A stretch of 64,000 bases of DNA from Chaetoderma sp. LZ-2023a (lineage: Eukaryota > Mollusca > Caudofoveata > Chaetodermatida > Chaetodermatidae), in the NCBI GenBank assembly GCA_034401795.1, contig CM067373.1, forward strand, positions 84,785,054-84,849,053, read 5' to 3'. Position numbers and translations under genes: made by a program. Below the pieces are notes generated by a model. It searched no databases and was not told the DNA's origin. It worked only from the letters and a program-made list of their open reading frames with translations. Shown piece by piece: positions 32,084 to 41,599 of this stretch. The first letter of the stretch is position 1. Each line of letters opens with the position of its first letter.

Positions 32084-33853
32084 CGCGCGAGGATCAGGTC
32101 GGGGTAATCATGCCTGATGGTCCGGTTACCGCGGTGAGAACCACTCCGGTGTTTCTGGTGAAGGAGACAGTGCCACTCTTGCACTCCTTATGTCCACCTC
32201 TATCCCTAGGTGGACCGGTGGGAGGCCGGCTGGCCGACCGCATGCAAGAGTGGGAACGGTTGACTCAGGACCGTTTAGTCTTGCGGTGGCTTTCAGTCCG
32301 GTATCGTCCCGATTGGATGACAGGCCCGCCGTCGCGACTGTCTCTAGTGCCAATCTGGACTCCAAATCCGAGAGATCCAGATCAAAGGTTGTGTATCGAG
32401 GAGGAGATAAGTTCCCTCATACAAAAAGGAGCTATTCAGCCGGCACAAAAGTGTCTGGGCTTCTATTCAACCGTGTTCTTAGTAACAAAAAACACCGGAG
32501 GGTGGAGACCGATTCTCAACCTCAAGCCGTTGAACAAGTTCATAGAGACGCCCAGTTTCGAGATGGAGACTGTGCGCTTGGTGTTGGCGGGGTTAGAGAG
32601 GGGAATGTGGACAGCTTCAATAGATTTGAAGGATGCTTATTTCCACATTCCCATAGCGAGGAGTTTCCGTCGCTTCCTGAGATTTGCATTCCAGGGCAGA
32701 CAGTGGGAATTCAGGGTGTTACCCTTCAGAATTTTCACCGCTCCTCGGGTTTTCACCTGTGTGGTTCTTGCGATCACAGCATACCTCCGCAGGAGAAGCA
32801 TTGCAGTCCACACGTACATAGACGACTGGCTGTTAAAAGCACACACCCAGGAAAGTTTATCGACCAATCTAGAGATTGTTTTGAAAACTCTCACGGATTT
32901 GGGCTGGATGATAAATTTTCTAAAATCAGAGCTGACTCCATCCCAGAAGTTTGTTTACCTGGGGATGTTCTTCGATCTAGAGACAGGATATGTTTATCCT
33001 ACTCGGAAGAGAGTTCAGAGACTCATCTCGGTAATTCAGTCAGTGTGCGACAGTCGTCATGTCCTTGCACGGGTTTACTTGAGAATGCTGGGGTTGATGG
33101 TTTCGTTGGAACCGGTCATTCCTCAGGCTGCCTTACGCAGGCGGCCGATCCAGTTGTTTCTCATGACACAATGGACCCAGAGTACAGGTTCGCTGGACTC
33201 GAACGTGTCAGTGTTGGCGCCTCTAATTCACCACCTGCAATGGTGGTTGAGTACAGAGAATCTCTTGGTGGGGGTTTTGCTAACCCCTCCCCACCCTCAG
33301 GTGACTGTGTATACAGATGCATCGATGGAGGGGTGGGGAGCTTGCCTGGGAGAATCCACGATATCAGGGCTTTGGAATCTGGAACAGTCAAAGGAACATA
33401 TCAATCTAATGGAACTAAGAGCAGTAGTCCTGGGCCTGGAACATTTCTTACAGAAAGTTCAGGGCAAGATTGTTCTTATTCGTTCAGACAACTCAACAGT
33501 TGTGACTTACATAAACCGCCAGGGCGGAACGAAGTCGCCCAGTCTCTGTATGATGACATGGAGACTGCTTTGTTGGTGCCTGGATCACAGGATTACCTTG
33601 AAAGCAGTTCATATTCCGGGAAGGTTAAATCTGCTAGCAGACGCATTGAGCCGAAGGATGAGTGTTTTACCGACAGAATGGCAACTAAATCAATGTGTGG
33701 CGGATCGTCTGTTCGACCATTGGGGGAAACCCAACATCGATTTGTTCGCTACGAAGAAGAATGCGAAGATGACGACGTACGTCTCTCCGATTCCAGGTCC
33801 AAGCGCTTTCGCAACAGATGCGTTAGCTATCAGCTGGGCGGGAATGTATGCAT
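32062..33853 (+). pseudogene. DIRS-D RT/RNase H/MT, interrupted by hAT
   Basis: The frame is open from before the ATG at 32110 to the hAT border. RT (YIDDWLLKAH) and RNase H (TDASMEGWG, RSDNSTVVTYI, LADALSRR) are intact. The Dam-like domain is cut after SWAGM and resumes at 38246. Rejoined across one copy of the target duplication, the frame would read on to about 38648. A second frame from the ATG at 32190 is also open here, as in DIRS-A. Confidence 0.85.
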
Positions 33854-34384
33854 TAGGGCTGCGCGGTTTTGCATATAGCCATATCGGTTACGGTATGACT
33901 TTTCATATCGGTTTTAACCGAATATCGGTTTTATGGGGTTGGGTAGTGGATGGGTTGAGTGATACCTAATAATTCATATAATCCTGTTAAACCATTTAAT
34001 AAACTGAAAATTTTGTTATCATGTATTTTTCAGCACTCGTTGACAGCTAATCGCGAGTGATACGTGTGCGCATGCATGCTGTAATATTTTGCTATAGTCC
34101 ATTTCAGATAATAGGTGTAATAGAGAATACATTGTTTGCATTATATTTTTTCCACATCCAATATCCCTTGTTAATAAATCCCGACATAACGGGAGTTGCA
34201 CAATAACGATTGAGGGCATAATCCACTGAACTATATATATATATTATTCAAAATTAAATGTACTTATTTCTCGATGTAAACAGGTATGAATCATTCACAA
34301 TGCGAAAGAGCAATTAATTTTCTAATAAAATATATAACATATATGTTGGGTAAGTACTAAAGTTTACATGTAGCACAGTAGCAC

Positions 34385-34610
34385 TGGATAAATCACCAAC
34401 TTTCAGCCAAAAACTGCTTCTACAGTGGGTTGAGAAATGTCCATTTGCAGACCGAGAGAAGACTATTTTTGAAAATTTATCACTGGAATGAATGGCCCGA
34501 TAACTGAGCCAGTCATTCCAGTGGTAAATCGTCCCAGATATTTCTTCTCTTGATCTGAAAATGGACTTTTTCAATGAAATGATTGAAATTATCTTGATAT
34601 TAACCCTTTC
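34385..34610. repeat. Hairpin family 1 copy inside the hAT 3' region
   Basis: Stem arms 'atcactggaatgaatggccc' and 'gagccagtcattccagtggt' lie between 'aaatgtccatttgcagacc' and 'gatctgaaaatggac'. It is complete. Confidence 0.8.
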
Positions 34611-34639
34611 CCAGATGAATTCCCACGATCTCATTTTCA

Positions 34640-34885
34640 AGGCAACCATACGGTAAGACTGTTGAATATTTTAAAATTAATTGGATCAAATACGGCATCT
34701 ACAGTTGTCTTGAGAAATGTCTATTTGCAGATCGAGAAGACTATTTTTGAGAATTTACCACTGGAATGGCTGGCTTGATAACCGAGCGAGTCATTCCAGT
34801 GGTAAATTTTCCCAGATATTTCTTCTCTTGATCTGAAAATGGATATTAAATTTACTTGAACAAAGTTACCTGTTACAGGGTTAAT
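34640..34885. repeat. Composite of hairpin families 2 and 1 inside hAT
   Basis: A family-2 half ('ctgttgaatattttaaaatt') runs directly into a family-1 copy ('cttgagaaatgtctatttg', stem 'accactggaatggctggctt' and 'gagtcattccagtggtaaa'). The junction suggests one inserted in the other, or a recombinant. Confidence 0.65.
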
Positions 34886-37407
34886 AATGGCTCATATTGC
34901 ATGATAGAAATAACAATTGGTTGACAAGATCTGGCTTAAGACATGCTCTCTTTGGGGTTACTATCTGTCCAGATTTACTAAACAAGCGTTCGGATGGGCA
35001 ACTTGTTGCCGTTACACAGAGATATTTCCGAGCCAATTTTGCTAGGTTTGGGAAGCTTTTCTCATGTAGCTTCCACCAATTTAAGACATTTGAGTCCTCA
35101 TCAGGCTCAAAACTGCAGAGGTAAGAGTAAATCTCGTTCTCGATCGGACTCGACTTGCTTGAGCTCACATCAATGGATTTTGCTTTACTGAATAGGCTTG
35201 ATAGAGTTTTCTTTGTAGGTGTAGTTTGGTCAGGAGTTGTTTTCACAAGATCAATAGGCGAGCCTGTCTGGTCCACAATACGTTTCTTTACATCACTAAC
35301 ATCCCATTCAGAGAGGTATTTACACTTGAATTTTGGGTCTAGGAAGCTACTCATTGACAGAAGGGCGCTTATACTATCACCTTGGCTATTATATCTGTTT
35401 TCCATATCACCCTTTATTATATCTTTGATGTGGGAAGTTAGAGAATGTTCGTCCTTCGATGTTTCTAGGATTTCTGTAGCCAACAACTTTACCAGTGGTT
35501 TTAGCGCAGAAACACTAACATACTGTTCTTGTGACAGAATGTCTGTAAAGTCACCCACCGTCTCCAAAGCAGCTGAAATGGCTTCGAGAACCTGGGTGTC
35601 CTGCCAAGATAGAGCAAGATGTGCCGTCTTTTTGTCATTGCTCAGGACGCGACGTAGTGCAGGCTCCTGTTCTACAATCCTTTTAACCATGGCGAATTTG
35701 GAACCCCATCGAGTCTGGCAATCCTATAATAGAAATAAAGATTTATAAGATACTTATAAAGTGCTCGCAGCATTGCAGCAGTTAAGTTAAGCAAATGACA
35801 TTTTGTATATTTTGAAATAAATCTGAATGGCAGGAGCTTCTCCCCCTAAAGGCAGAAACAGCATCCAATCACATTTATTTCAACATATCAAACAGCAATC
35901 AATCCATTTTATCGCATTTAACAATTCTGGGTTCAATGGGTTAAGCGGACACAATCTAGATTTACTCTTGCCAACATAAAGGCGGCCATGGTAGTGAATA
36001 CAGATATTAGGTCAAACATCTCATCTAACGTTGGTCTATAAATTGATTAAAAAACCATGCCAAATTAGAGGCGCTCAATTAATGAGTACAGTTCACAGGT
36101 CTACAAACTATTTTCTTAGCATGTTGTTCGGCGGCTCGTCTCATCTAAGACTGGCGAACATATAATACCATTCAACACTCATATCAGCCAAATACCGCGT
36201 TAGCTGTAGTCTTGAGAAGGGTATATTTTCCAACCAAGCGAAGATTATATTTAAAAATTTACCACTGGAATGACTGGCTCGATAACAGGGCCAGTCATTC
36301 CAGTGGTAAATTTTCAAAAATAGTCTCTTGGCCTGCAAATGGACATTCAAAAAGCAAATATTTAAATTTTCAGGAATTAATTTAGGCACTAAAGGGTTAA
36401 AAGAGTGTCATAGATTATCTTACCGTAATCAGCTGATGCTGTATAAGTTTCAATGACTCCTGCGCTTCCTTCAACTGGCGTCGCTTTTTCCAGCTCGTCG
36501 AGAATGTGGATACAATTGTCCGACAACGTCCTAACGCACGGGTTATCCTCTGATCAGTGAGTGATTTGTTCATCACCAGGTGCAGGTTATGTCCAAAAAA
36601 ACTTAAATTACTCCATTCTAAGTCACGCAGTGCCTTCTTTATATTAGCACCATTGTCCGTTGTCATGCTAACAAGTTTGCTCGAGTCTAAACCCCAGTTA
36701 GCTAAGCAGTCTTTCAAGGTCTCACCAATATTATCGGCAGTATGATCATCAGGGAAATAAAGTGTTTCTAGAATTCGGGATTGTAATTTCCAGTCAGCAT
36801 CTACGAAATGAATGGTTAGTCCCAAATATGGAACCATTCCCTCTGATGACCAGAGGTCACACGTACATGAGTAATAATCCGCAGTTTTCACATCTGCCAA
36901 CACACGATCGCGAATTTCATTATATAACTCCGGAATGGCGGTTTCTGTGAAATATTTACGCCAAGGTAACTGATACAGGCTATCAAACTGAGCGATCATT
37001 CCCTTGAAATGACAGTTGTCAACGGTATAAATAGGCACCATGGCCCCGGCAATATACTTAGTTACACCTTTGGTTAACTGTCGGAAACGGGTGCTTGATT
37101 TTTCATACAACTGCCCTTTCTGTAGTGTCTGTGTTATCTTAGGCTGCTTTGTCGGCCGATCACTACTTTCACCTGCACTGTCATCTCGTTTACGCTTGGT
37201 TGGCTGTAACTGCGAATACGCTAACGGATGGTGTTTACGAAGGTGAAACGTCAGATTTGATGTATTCCCACCACTAGCTGACATAGTTACACGGCACAAT
37301 TTGCAAGTTGGTTTCATCTCATCAACTGCTTTACCATTTTCATCTGACACAAACCCATAGTGAGCCCATATGGGCGATGTCACTTTCGCCTTTGGAATTA
37401 ACTCCAT
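34881..37407 (-). CDS. hAT transposase, complement join(34881-35723, 36424-37407)
   Basis: Exon 1 runs from an ATG at 37407 (MELIPKAKV) to a donor GTAAG at 36423. Exon 2 starts after 'ctattatag' at 35723 with DCQTRWGSKFAMVKR, the junction typical of hAT transposases. Both are phase 0, giving about 608 residues with no stop. The N terminus is a BED zinc finger (WAHYGFV, CKLC, HLRKHHP). The catalytic Asp residues are likely those in CDLWSSEG and MTTDNGANIKKAL, and the Glu that in SCPSERLFSK. The C terminus is the hAT dimerisation region (WWKLHEKSFPNLAKLARKYL). The relationship is to ZBED/hAT-Ac types. The 700-nt intron holds a hairpin repeat. An upstream extension of the frame to 37530 is hydrophobic and probably untranslated. 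Confidence 0.9.
36165..36405. repeat. Hairpin family 1 copy in the hAT transposase intron
   Basis: Stem arms 'accactggaatgactggctc' and 'ggccagtcattccagtggta' meet at 'gataaca'. It lies entirely between donor 36423 and acceptor 35724. Confidence 0.8.
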
Positions 37408-37939
37408 TTTACGGCCTAACCAGTAACGAAACACAATCACGAACTTGTACAAAAAACTTATAATTGATAAAAGCAATACGTAGTAATCAAGAACAATTTG
37501 AAATTGATAACAACTACAAAAATCTTCCATCTTTTATACTATATAGCCCAAATTAACTCAAGGAGGGTATGGGCTCGCTGTTTAGCTAAGTGTGATTATT
37601 ATTAATCCGTATATAATACGCTGGCTAATTGACATTGTTTATACACAATGGACTGTATATCGCCGTGTCGGTGTACAATCACTGAACGCACTAAAATGAC
37701 CATTCATTTCGGCACGGAAAATAATCAATTCACCGAGATCAAAGGTCAATAGCTTGCTGACGTCATTACATAAAGAATGTTCAATAATAAAAAGACAAAT
37801 TATTATTCTCAATTTGATTGGCTAATTTCTGCCATACGACCGTACGGACCAATATGCAAACGAGACTGGAATTAGCAGAGGGAAGAGCAAGAACACTACT
37901 TCTTGCAAATGGCCGACGGAGGAAAATATGTTTATACAT

Positions 37940-38102
37940 CACAGGCATTTGAAGTTTACCCGGCCTATTTCATATTATTAGCATTTTGCATATACTACTA
38001 TATATATAATACACTTATTATAGTGTATTATATATAGATATATAGTAATATATGAAATATGCTAATAATATGAAATAGGCGGGTAAACTTCAAATGCCTG
38101 TG
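37940..38102. mobile_element. 163-bp palindromic element with 7-bp target duplication
   Basis: The arms 'cacaggcatttgaagtttac' and 'gtaaacttcaaatgcctgtg' are inverse copies that extend to a central AT-rich core ('tatatatagatatata'). TATACAT flanks both sides (37933-37939 and 38103-38109). It is a foldback MITE inserted in the 5' flank of the hAT transposase. The family is unknown to me. Confidence 0.8.
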
Positions 38103-38245
38103 TATACATTGGTTAGTATTTGTACGGAAAAAATGAAAATGTTGTCATATTCGGTTTGACGATATTTATTTCTCATAGGCGGTTTTTAAACCGTCAGTGT
38201 ATGATATCAGTTTTTAATATGGTATCGGTATATCGCGCAGCCCTA

Positions 38246-39484
38246 GTATGCATACGCATTCCCTCCAGCAATCCTGATTCCAAAAATTCTTCAGAAAATC
38301 AGACAGGAGGAGTGCCAAGTGCTTCTGATCGCCCCAGATTGGCCAAGCCGATCATGGTATGCGGATCTGCTGGACCTTCTGGTCTGCAATCCGGTTCCTC
38401 TGCCTCTGATGGACGACATTATCTTCCAGGGCAAGGCCCTTCACAACAATCCGTCAATGTTCCGATTGACTGCGTGGATGTTGTCAAGGAATCTAGAATT
38501 AAGGAGGGCTTTTCTGAGCATGCAACCATGTTTATGGCCAAAGCCAGGAGGGGGTCAACCTCCAGAGCATATAATTATAAAATCAACAGATTTGCAGAGT
38601 GGTGCTCAAAAAGATGTATTGATCCAATGGATTCATGTATTCAGGTAGTAGCTGATTTCCTCTGTCACCTGTATGATGCCTATAGCCTCAAGCCTAACTC
38701 TATTGCTGGTTATAAATCAGCTTTAATGACTGTTATCCCTTGCTTGGCTAATAGGGGGAGTGATGAAGTAAGTACATTAAATGTATTAATTAAAGGCATG
38801 GGCAATCTAAGACCAAGGAATCCCCCGGTGATTCCGTCTTGGAGTTTATCGCTAGTGCTTCAGGTGCTAGGTGATAAGCCTTTTGAACCACTTAGTTCCA
38901 TTTCTATGAAACTGTTAACTCTTAAAACTGTATTTTTAATTGCTGCGGCCTCGGCTAGGCGTAGGAGTGAAATTCATGCCTTATTAGCCAAGGACGACCG
39001 TTTTGTGGTTACAGGGGAAGGCCTTAAGCTGCTACCTAGGATTAATTTCTTGGCTAAGAATCAGTCTTTGAAATATCCAGGTCAACCTATTTTTTTGCCT
39101 GCTTTAACTAGATATGATCCTAATTCTAAAGCATGGTGTCCCGTTCGGGCGCTGCTTCGGTACAAACAGCGTACTTCAGAGTGGCGGACCGATCAGTCAG
39201 CGTTATGGTTGTCATATATTGAACCCCATGGCAAGGCGTCTAAGGACACCATTTCCAGGTGGATTGTAGAGTGTATCCAATTTTGTCATAAATCCGCCAC
39301 TGGTAAGCAGGTTGACATAGCCAAGGCTCAGTGTCCACGGCGTGGTGACTTCCACTGCCCTATTTAATGGGGTCCCTGTGGATGACATTATGTCCGTTGC
39401 TCAGTGGCACTGTGAGTCAAGTTTTACAGACCATTATCTCCGTGACACCTCGAATCCTCTCGCCTTGTCGATTTTGAAAAAATA
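38246..39484 (+). pseudogene. DIRS-D MT-domain end and tyrosine recombinase, broken
   Basis: The MT-domain frame continues to about 38648 (APDWPSRSWYADLL). The recombinase frame reads from about 38470 (VDVVKESRIKEGF) through RAYNYKINRFAEWCS and ARRRSEIHAL. A 2-nt deletion relative to DIRS-A near 39329 ('ggctcagtgtcc' against 'ggctcacagtgtcc') shifts the frame, destroys the HxxR box and leads to a stop at 39367. The Trp/Tyr segment (AQWHCESSFTDHYLRD) is still readable in the other frame to 39484. The product would lack half of the active site. Confidence 0.85.
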
Positions 39485-40020
39485 ATCGCTTATATGATTT
39501 TTGAGGAGGGTTTCCTCATTGCTTATATACTTCACAATTAATTAATGGAAACAACCACTTTTTGGGACTGCATCAGCCTTCTCCTCTGGGAAGATGATGA
39601 CAGCTGCCAAGTTCAACAAGGTCAGTCTTGTTCATGTGTTGTTCATTGTTGATTGTATTGTCACGTTACCCATTGTTATTAATATGGTGATGGTTTGTGT
39701 TTTGATGTGGTTCATCATTGAGAGTATAGGAAAATGGAGCCTTTTCGTCTCTGTCCTATAGTACATGGCACTGGTACGTAGAGAGCGTATGGGACATTGA
39801 GGTCATTCTAGTCTTCCTCCCAGGAAGGAGGGGGGGGGGAGAGCGCATATGACATTCGGTCATCTCATCCATCGGATGGTGTTAGCCGATGTTCATCAAA
39901 TCCTGACTGTGCTTTCACACAGTTTCAGACATTTAAGTGCCTTGAACGCGTGAAAGCATGTAGGGAAGAGCTGGTCTTTTGACCTCGCCTCCCTCCCGCC
40001 GAATTCCCTGTCGAATTCTG

Positions 40021-40119
40021 GCAATATCAAAAGTATTAGGGAGGTAAGTATACTCTTGAAGTGAAATAAACAAAATCTAGGATTTCTTTTTTCACGAGAG
40101 AGTTGATACTTACCTCCCT
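40021..40119 (+). repeat. DIRS-D internal complementary region
   Basis: It carries 'ctcttgaagtgaaataa', the exact complement of DIRS-D's own left end ('cttcaag'), whereas DIRS-A has 'cttgatgtgaaa' for its 'catcaag'. The second half is complementary to the right end of the family, which this copy no longer has. Confidence 0.88.
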
Positions 40120-40168
40120 GGATACAGACCCGGCCTCTCCACCCCACAGAGGCTTGGTCTTCAGGCTT

Positions 40169-40321
40169 AATTCCCAGACACAGTATGGGCAGGACCAGGA
40201 AAGTGCGGAGTTTTAATTGTTTATTTTGAGCTAGACTAGATAATAGACATTATCATAATAGTACATCTGGTAAGTATTACGAATTCTCGTAGAAACGAAA
40301 GCGGATGCTTTTTTGATTCTG
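40169..40321 (+). mobile_element. DIRS-C, right end (rest of its right terminal repeat)
   Basis: 'aattcccagacacagtatgg' to 'taatagacattat' is the inverse of 22783-22870. GGTAAGTA at 40269-40276 is followed by the right extension ('cgaattctcgtagaaacg', 'gcggatgcttttttgattct'). It closes the element opened at 22766. Confidence 0.88.
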
Positions 40322-41599
40322 CATTTTAAACACTGACAGGCCATTTAGTTATTTGTGGATATTGACACCAAAAGCAATACAAATGCTCCTATTACAATCT
40401 AATGCTTGCATTGCGAAAATGAAGCTGATTCGATCTCAAACTAAAGAGTTATCACCCTTGAAAATATATATTAATATATAATACGCGTGTAACTCAAGGG
40501 GTGGGGGTGGTGGTTAAAACTAAAACTTCATGCGTGGTATGGGCATAGCCTTGAGAGAGTTATCTCCCTTGTTTTGTTATTAGCCCCAATGATAAGGATT
40601 CAGCCAAGCACATCTTGTATTTAGGCAAAATATGTTGAAATCTCTTTTGGAATTAGTACATTTCATGTAGAACTTTATTTTGGGATGATGATGAGTTGAA
40701 GCCTTAGAATACAGTTCACATAGGTGGAGATATAAAATGTATGTATGGTAAAACTTGTCTTATAACGAGCACTACTCCAATCAGAAGGTCAATAATTGTG
40801 GTTCCTTCAGATTTATGTCTTAGGGTACAGATCATAAATAAGTCAGAATCTTTCCAAAACAAAAAGAACAGAAACATGTTAGTAAGAAATGTTCAGTTGA
40901 ATATTTTGATTAAAATAGGCAGCAAAGTCTTCGAATACACGTTGTTCAAAATATTCAATTGTACTTTTTATTTTGTTTTGGAAACATTTAAAGTTATTTC
41001 TGAGCTGTACTGTATGTCTACCCACCAAATGCAGGGGGCCATATAAATAATGTCTACTCAATGAAGCGAGATGACTGAACCACGAAACCGATTTGGATTT
41101 ATGTATGCACATGCTTGTGTGCGTGCGTGTGTGTGTGCGCTCATGAGCTCACGCGTGTGTGCGAAAGTATGCGCATACACACATGGTGGAAATTCTGTAG
41201 AAACCAAGTGGATTTTCTTCAAATGATATTATAATTTCCATGGACAAAGAATTCCGAACAAAAAATATCTGACATCACCACAGACTAATGATCCAAGGAT
41301 TAGCACACTGGACCAAATTCATCCATGGTCACAGGATCACGCAACATGAAACAAGAAAGACACACTGGAAATACCTAAATGAGCTGCTAGATCCCTCAGA
41401 GAATGCATTATGTAAAAACCTGGCGTTACTTAAGACCCAATGATAATAAGCATCAGACATTAATACCTTGAAAATGGAGGGCAAAATTGCAGTTGTCGCT
41501 ACATCCAAAGCTGAAGCACTGAATCTCCAATTCACATCAATGTTCACTAAAGATCTGAGTAACAAACTCTTCATCAAGGATAGACATTTTCATCCATTT
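40322..41599. other. Intergenic, no gene recognised
   Basis: This is AT-rich DNA with a short GT-rich microsatellite at about 41105-41165. The open frames here have no recognisable domains. Confidence 0.5.

Larger units (their letters stand above)
29031..33853 (+). mobile_element. DIRS-D, left part (continues at 38246-40168)
   Basis: It belongs to the same family as DIRS-A, with near-identical terminal sequence, gag exons and RT. It is inserted in the right repeat of DIRS-C and interrupted by a hAT element at 33854-38245. Gag and recombinase carry lesions and the right terminal repeat is missing, so this copy is not autonomous. The left end reads 'atttcacttcaagagta', then TACTTACC at 29049. 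Confidence 0.9.
33854..38245 (-). mobile_element. hAT transposon (4392 bp) with terminal repeats and 8-bp target duplication
   Basis: Both ends start TAGGGCTGCGCG (the right end in inverse). The 8-bp direct repeat GTATGCAT flanks it at 33846-33853 and 38246-38253. DIRS-A has a single GTATGCAT at the matching place, which is the empty site. Inside are a two-exon transposase on the minus strand, two or three family-1 hairpins and a 163-bp palindrome. Eight-base duplications and the transposase type assign it to the hAT superfamily. Confidence 0.95.
38246..40168 (+). mobile_element. DIRS-D, right part, lacking the right terminal repeat
   Basis: The MT domain, recombinase, 3' non-coding region and internal complementary region resume after the hAT. 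The element then stops after 'cagaggcttggtcttcaggctt' at 40168 and passes straight into DIRS-C. In DIRS-A the matching point is followed by about 240 bp with the right terminal repeat and right end. All of that is absent here. Confidence 0.88.

Noticed and set aside
36557-37246. Plus-strand frames opposite the hAT transposase
   Set aside because: They are antisense shadows of the transposase exon, which has the BED finger and catalytic motifs.
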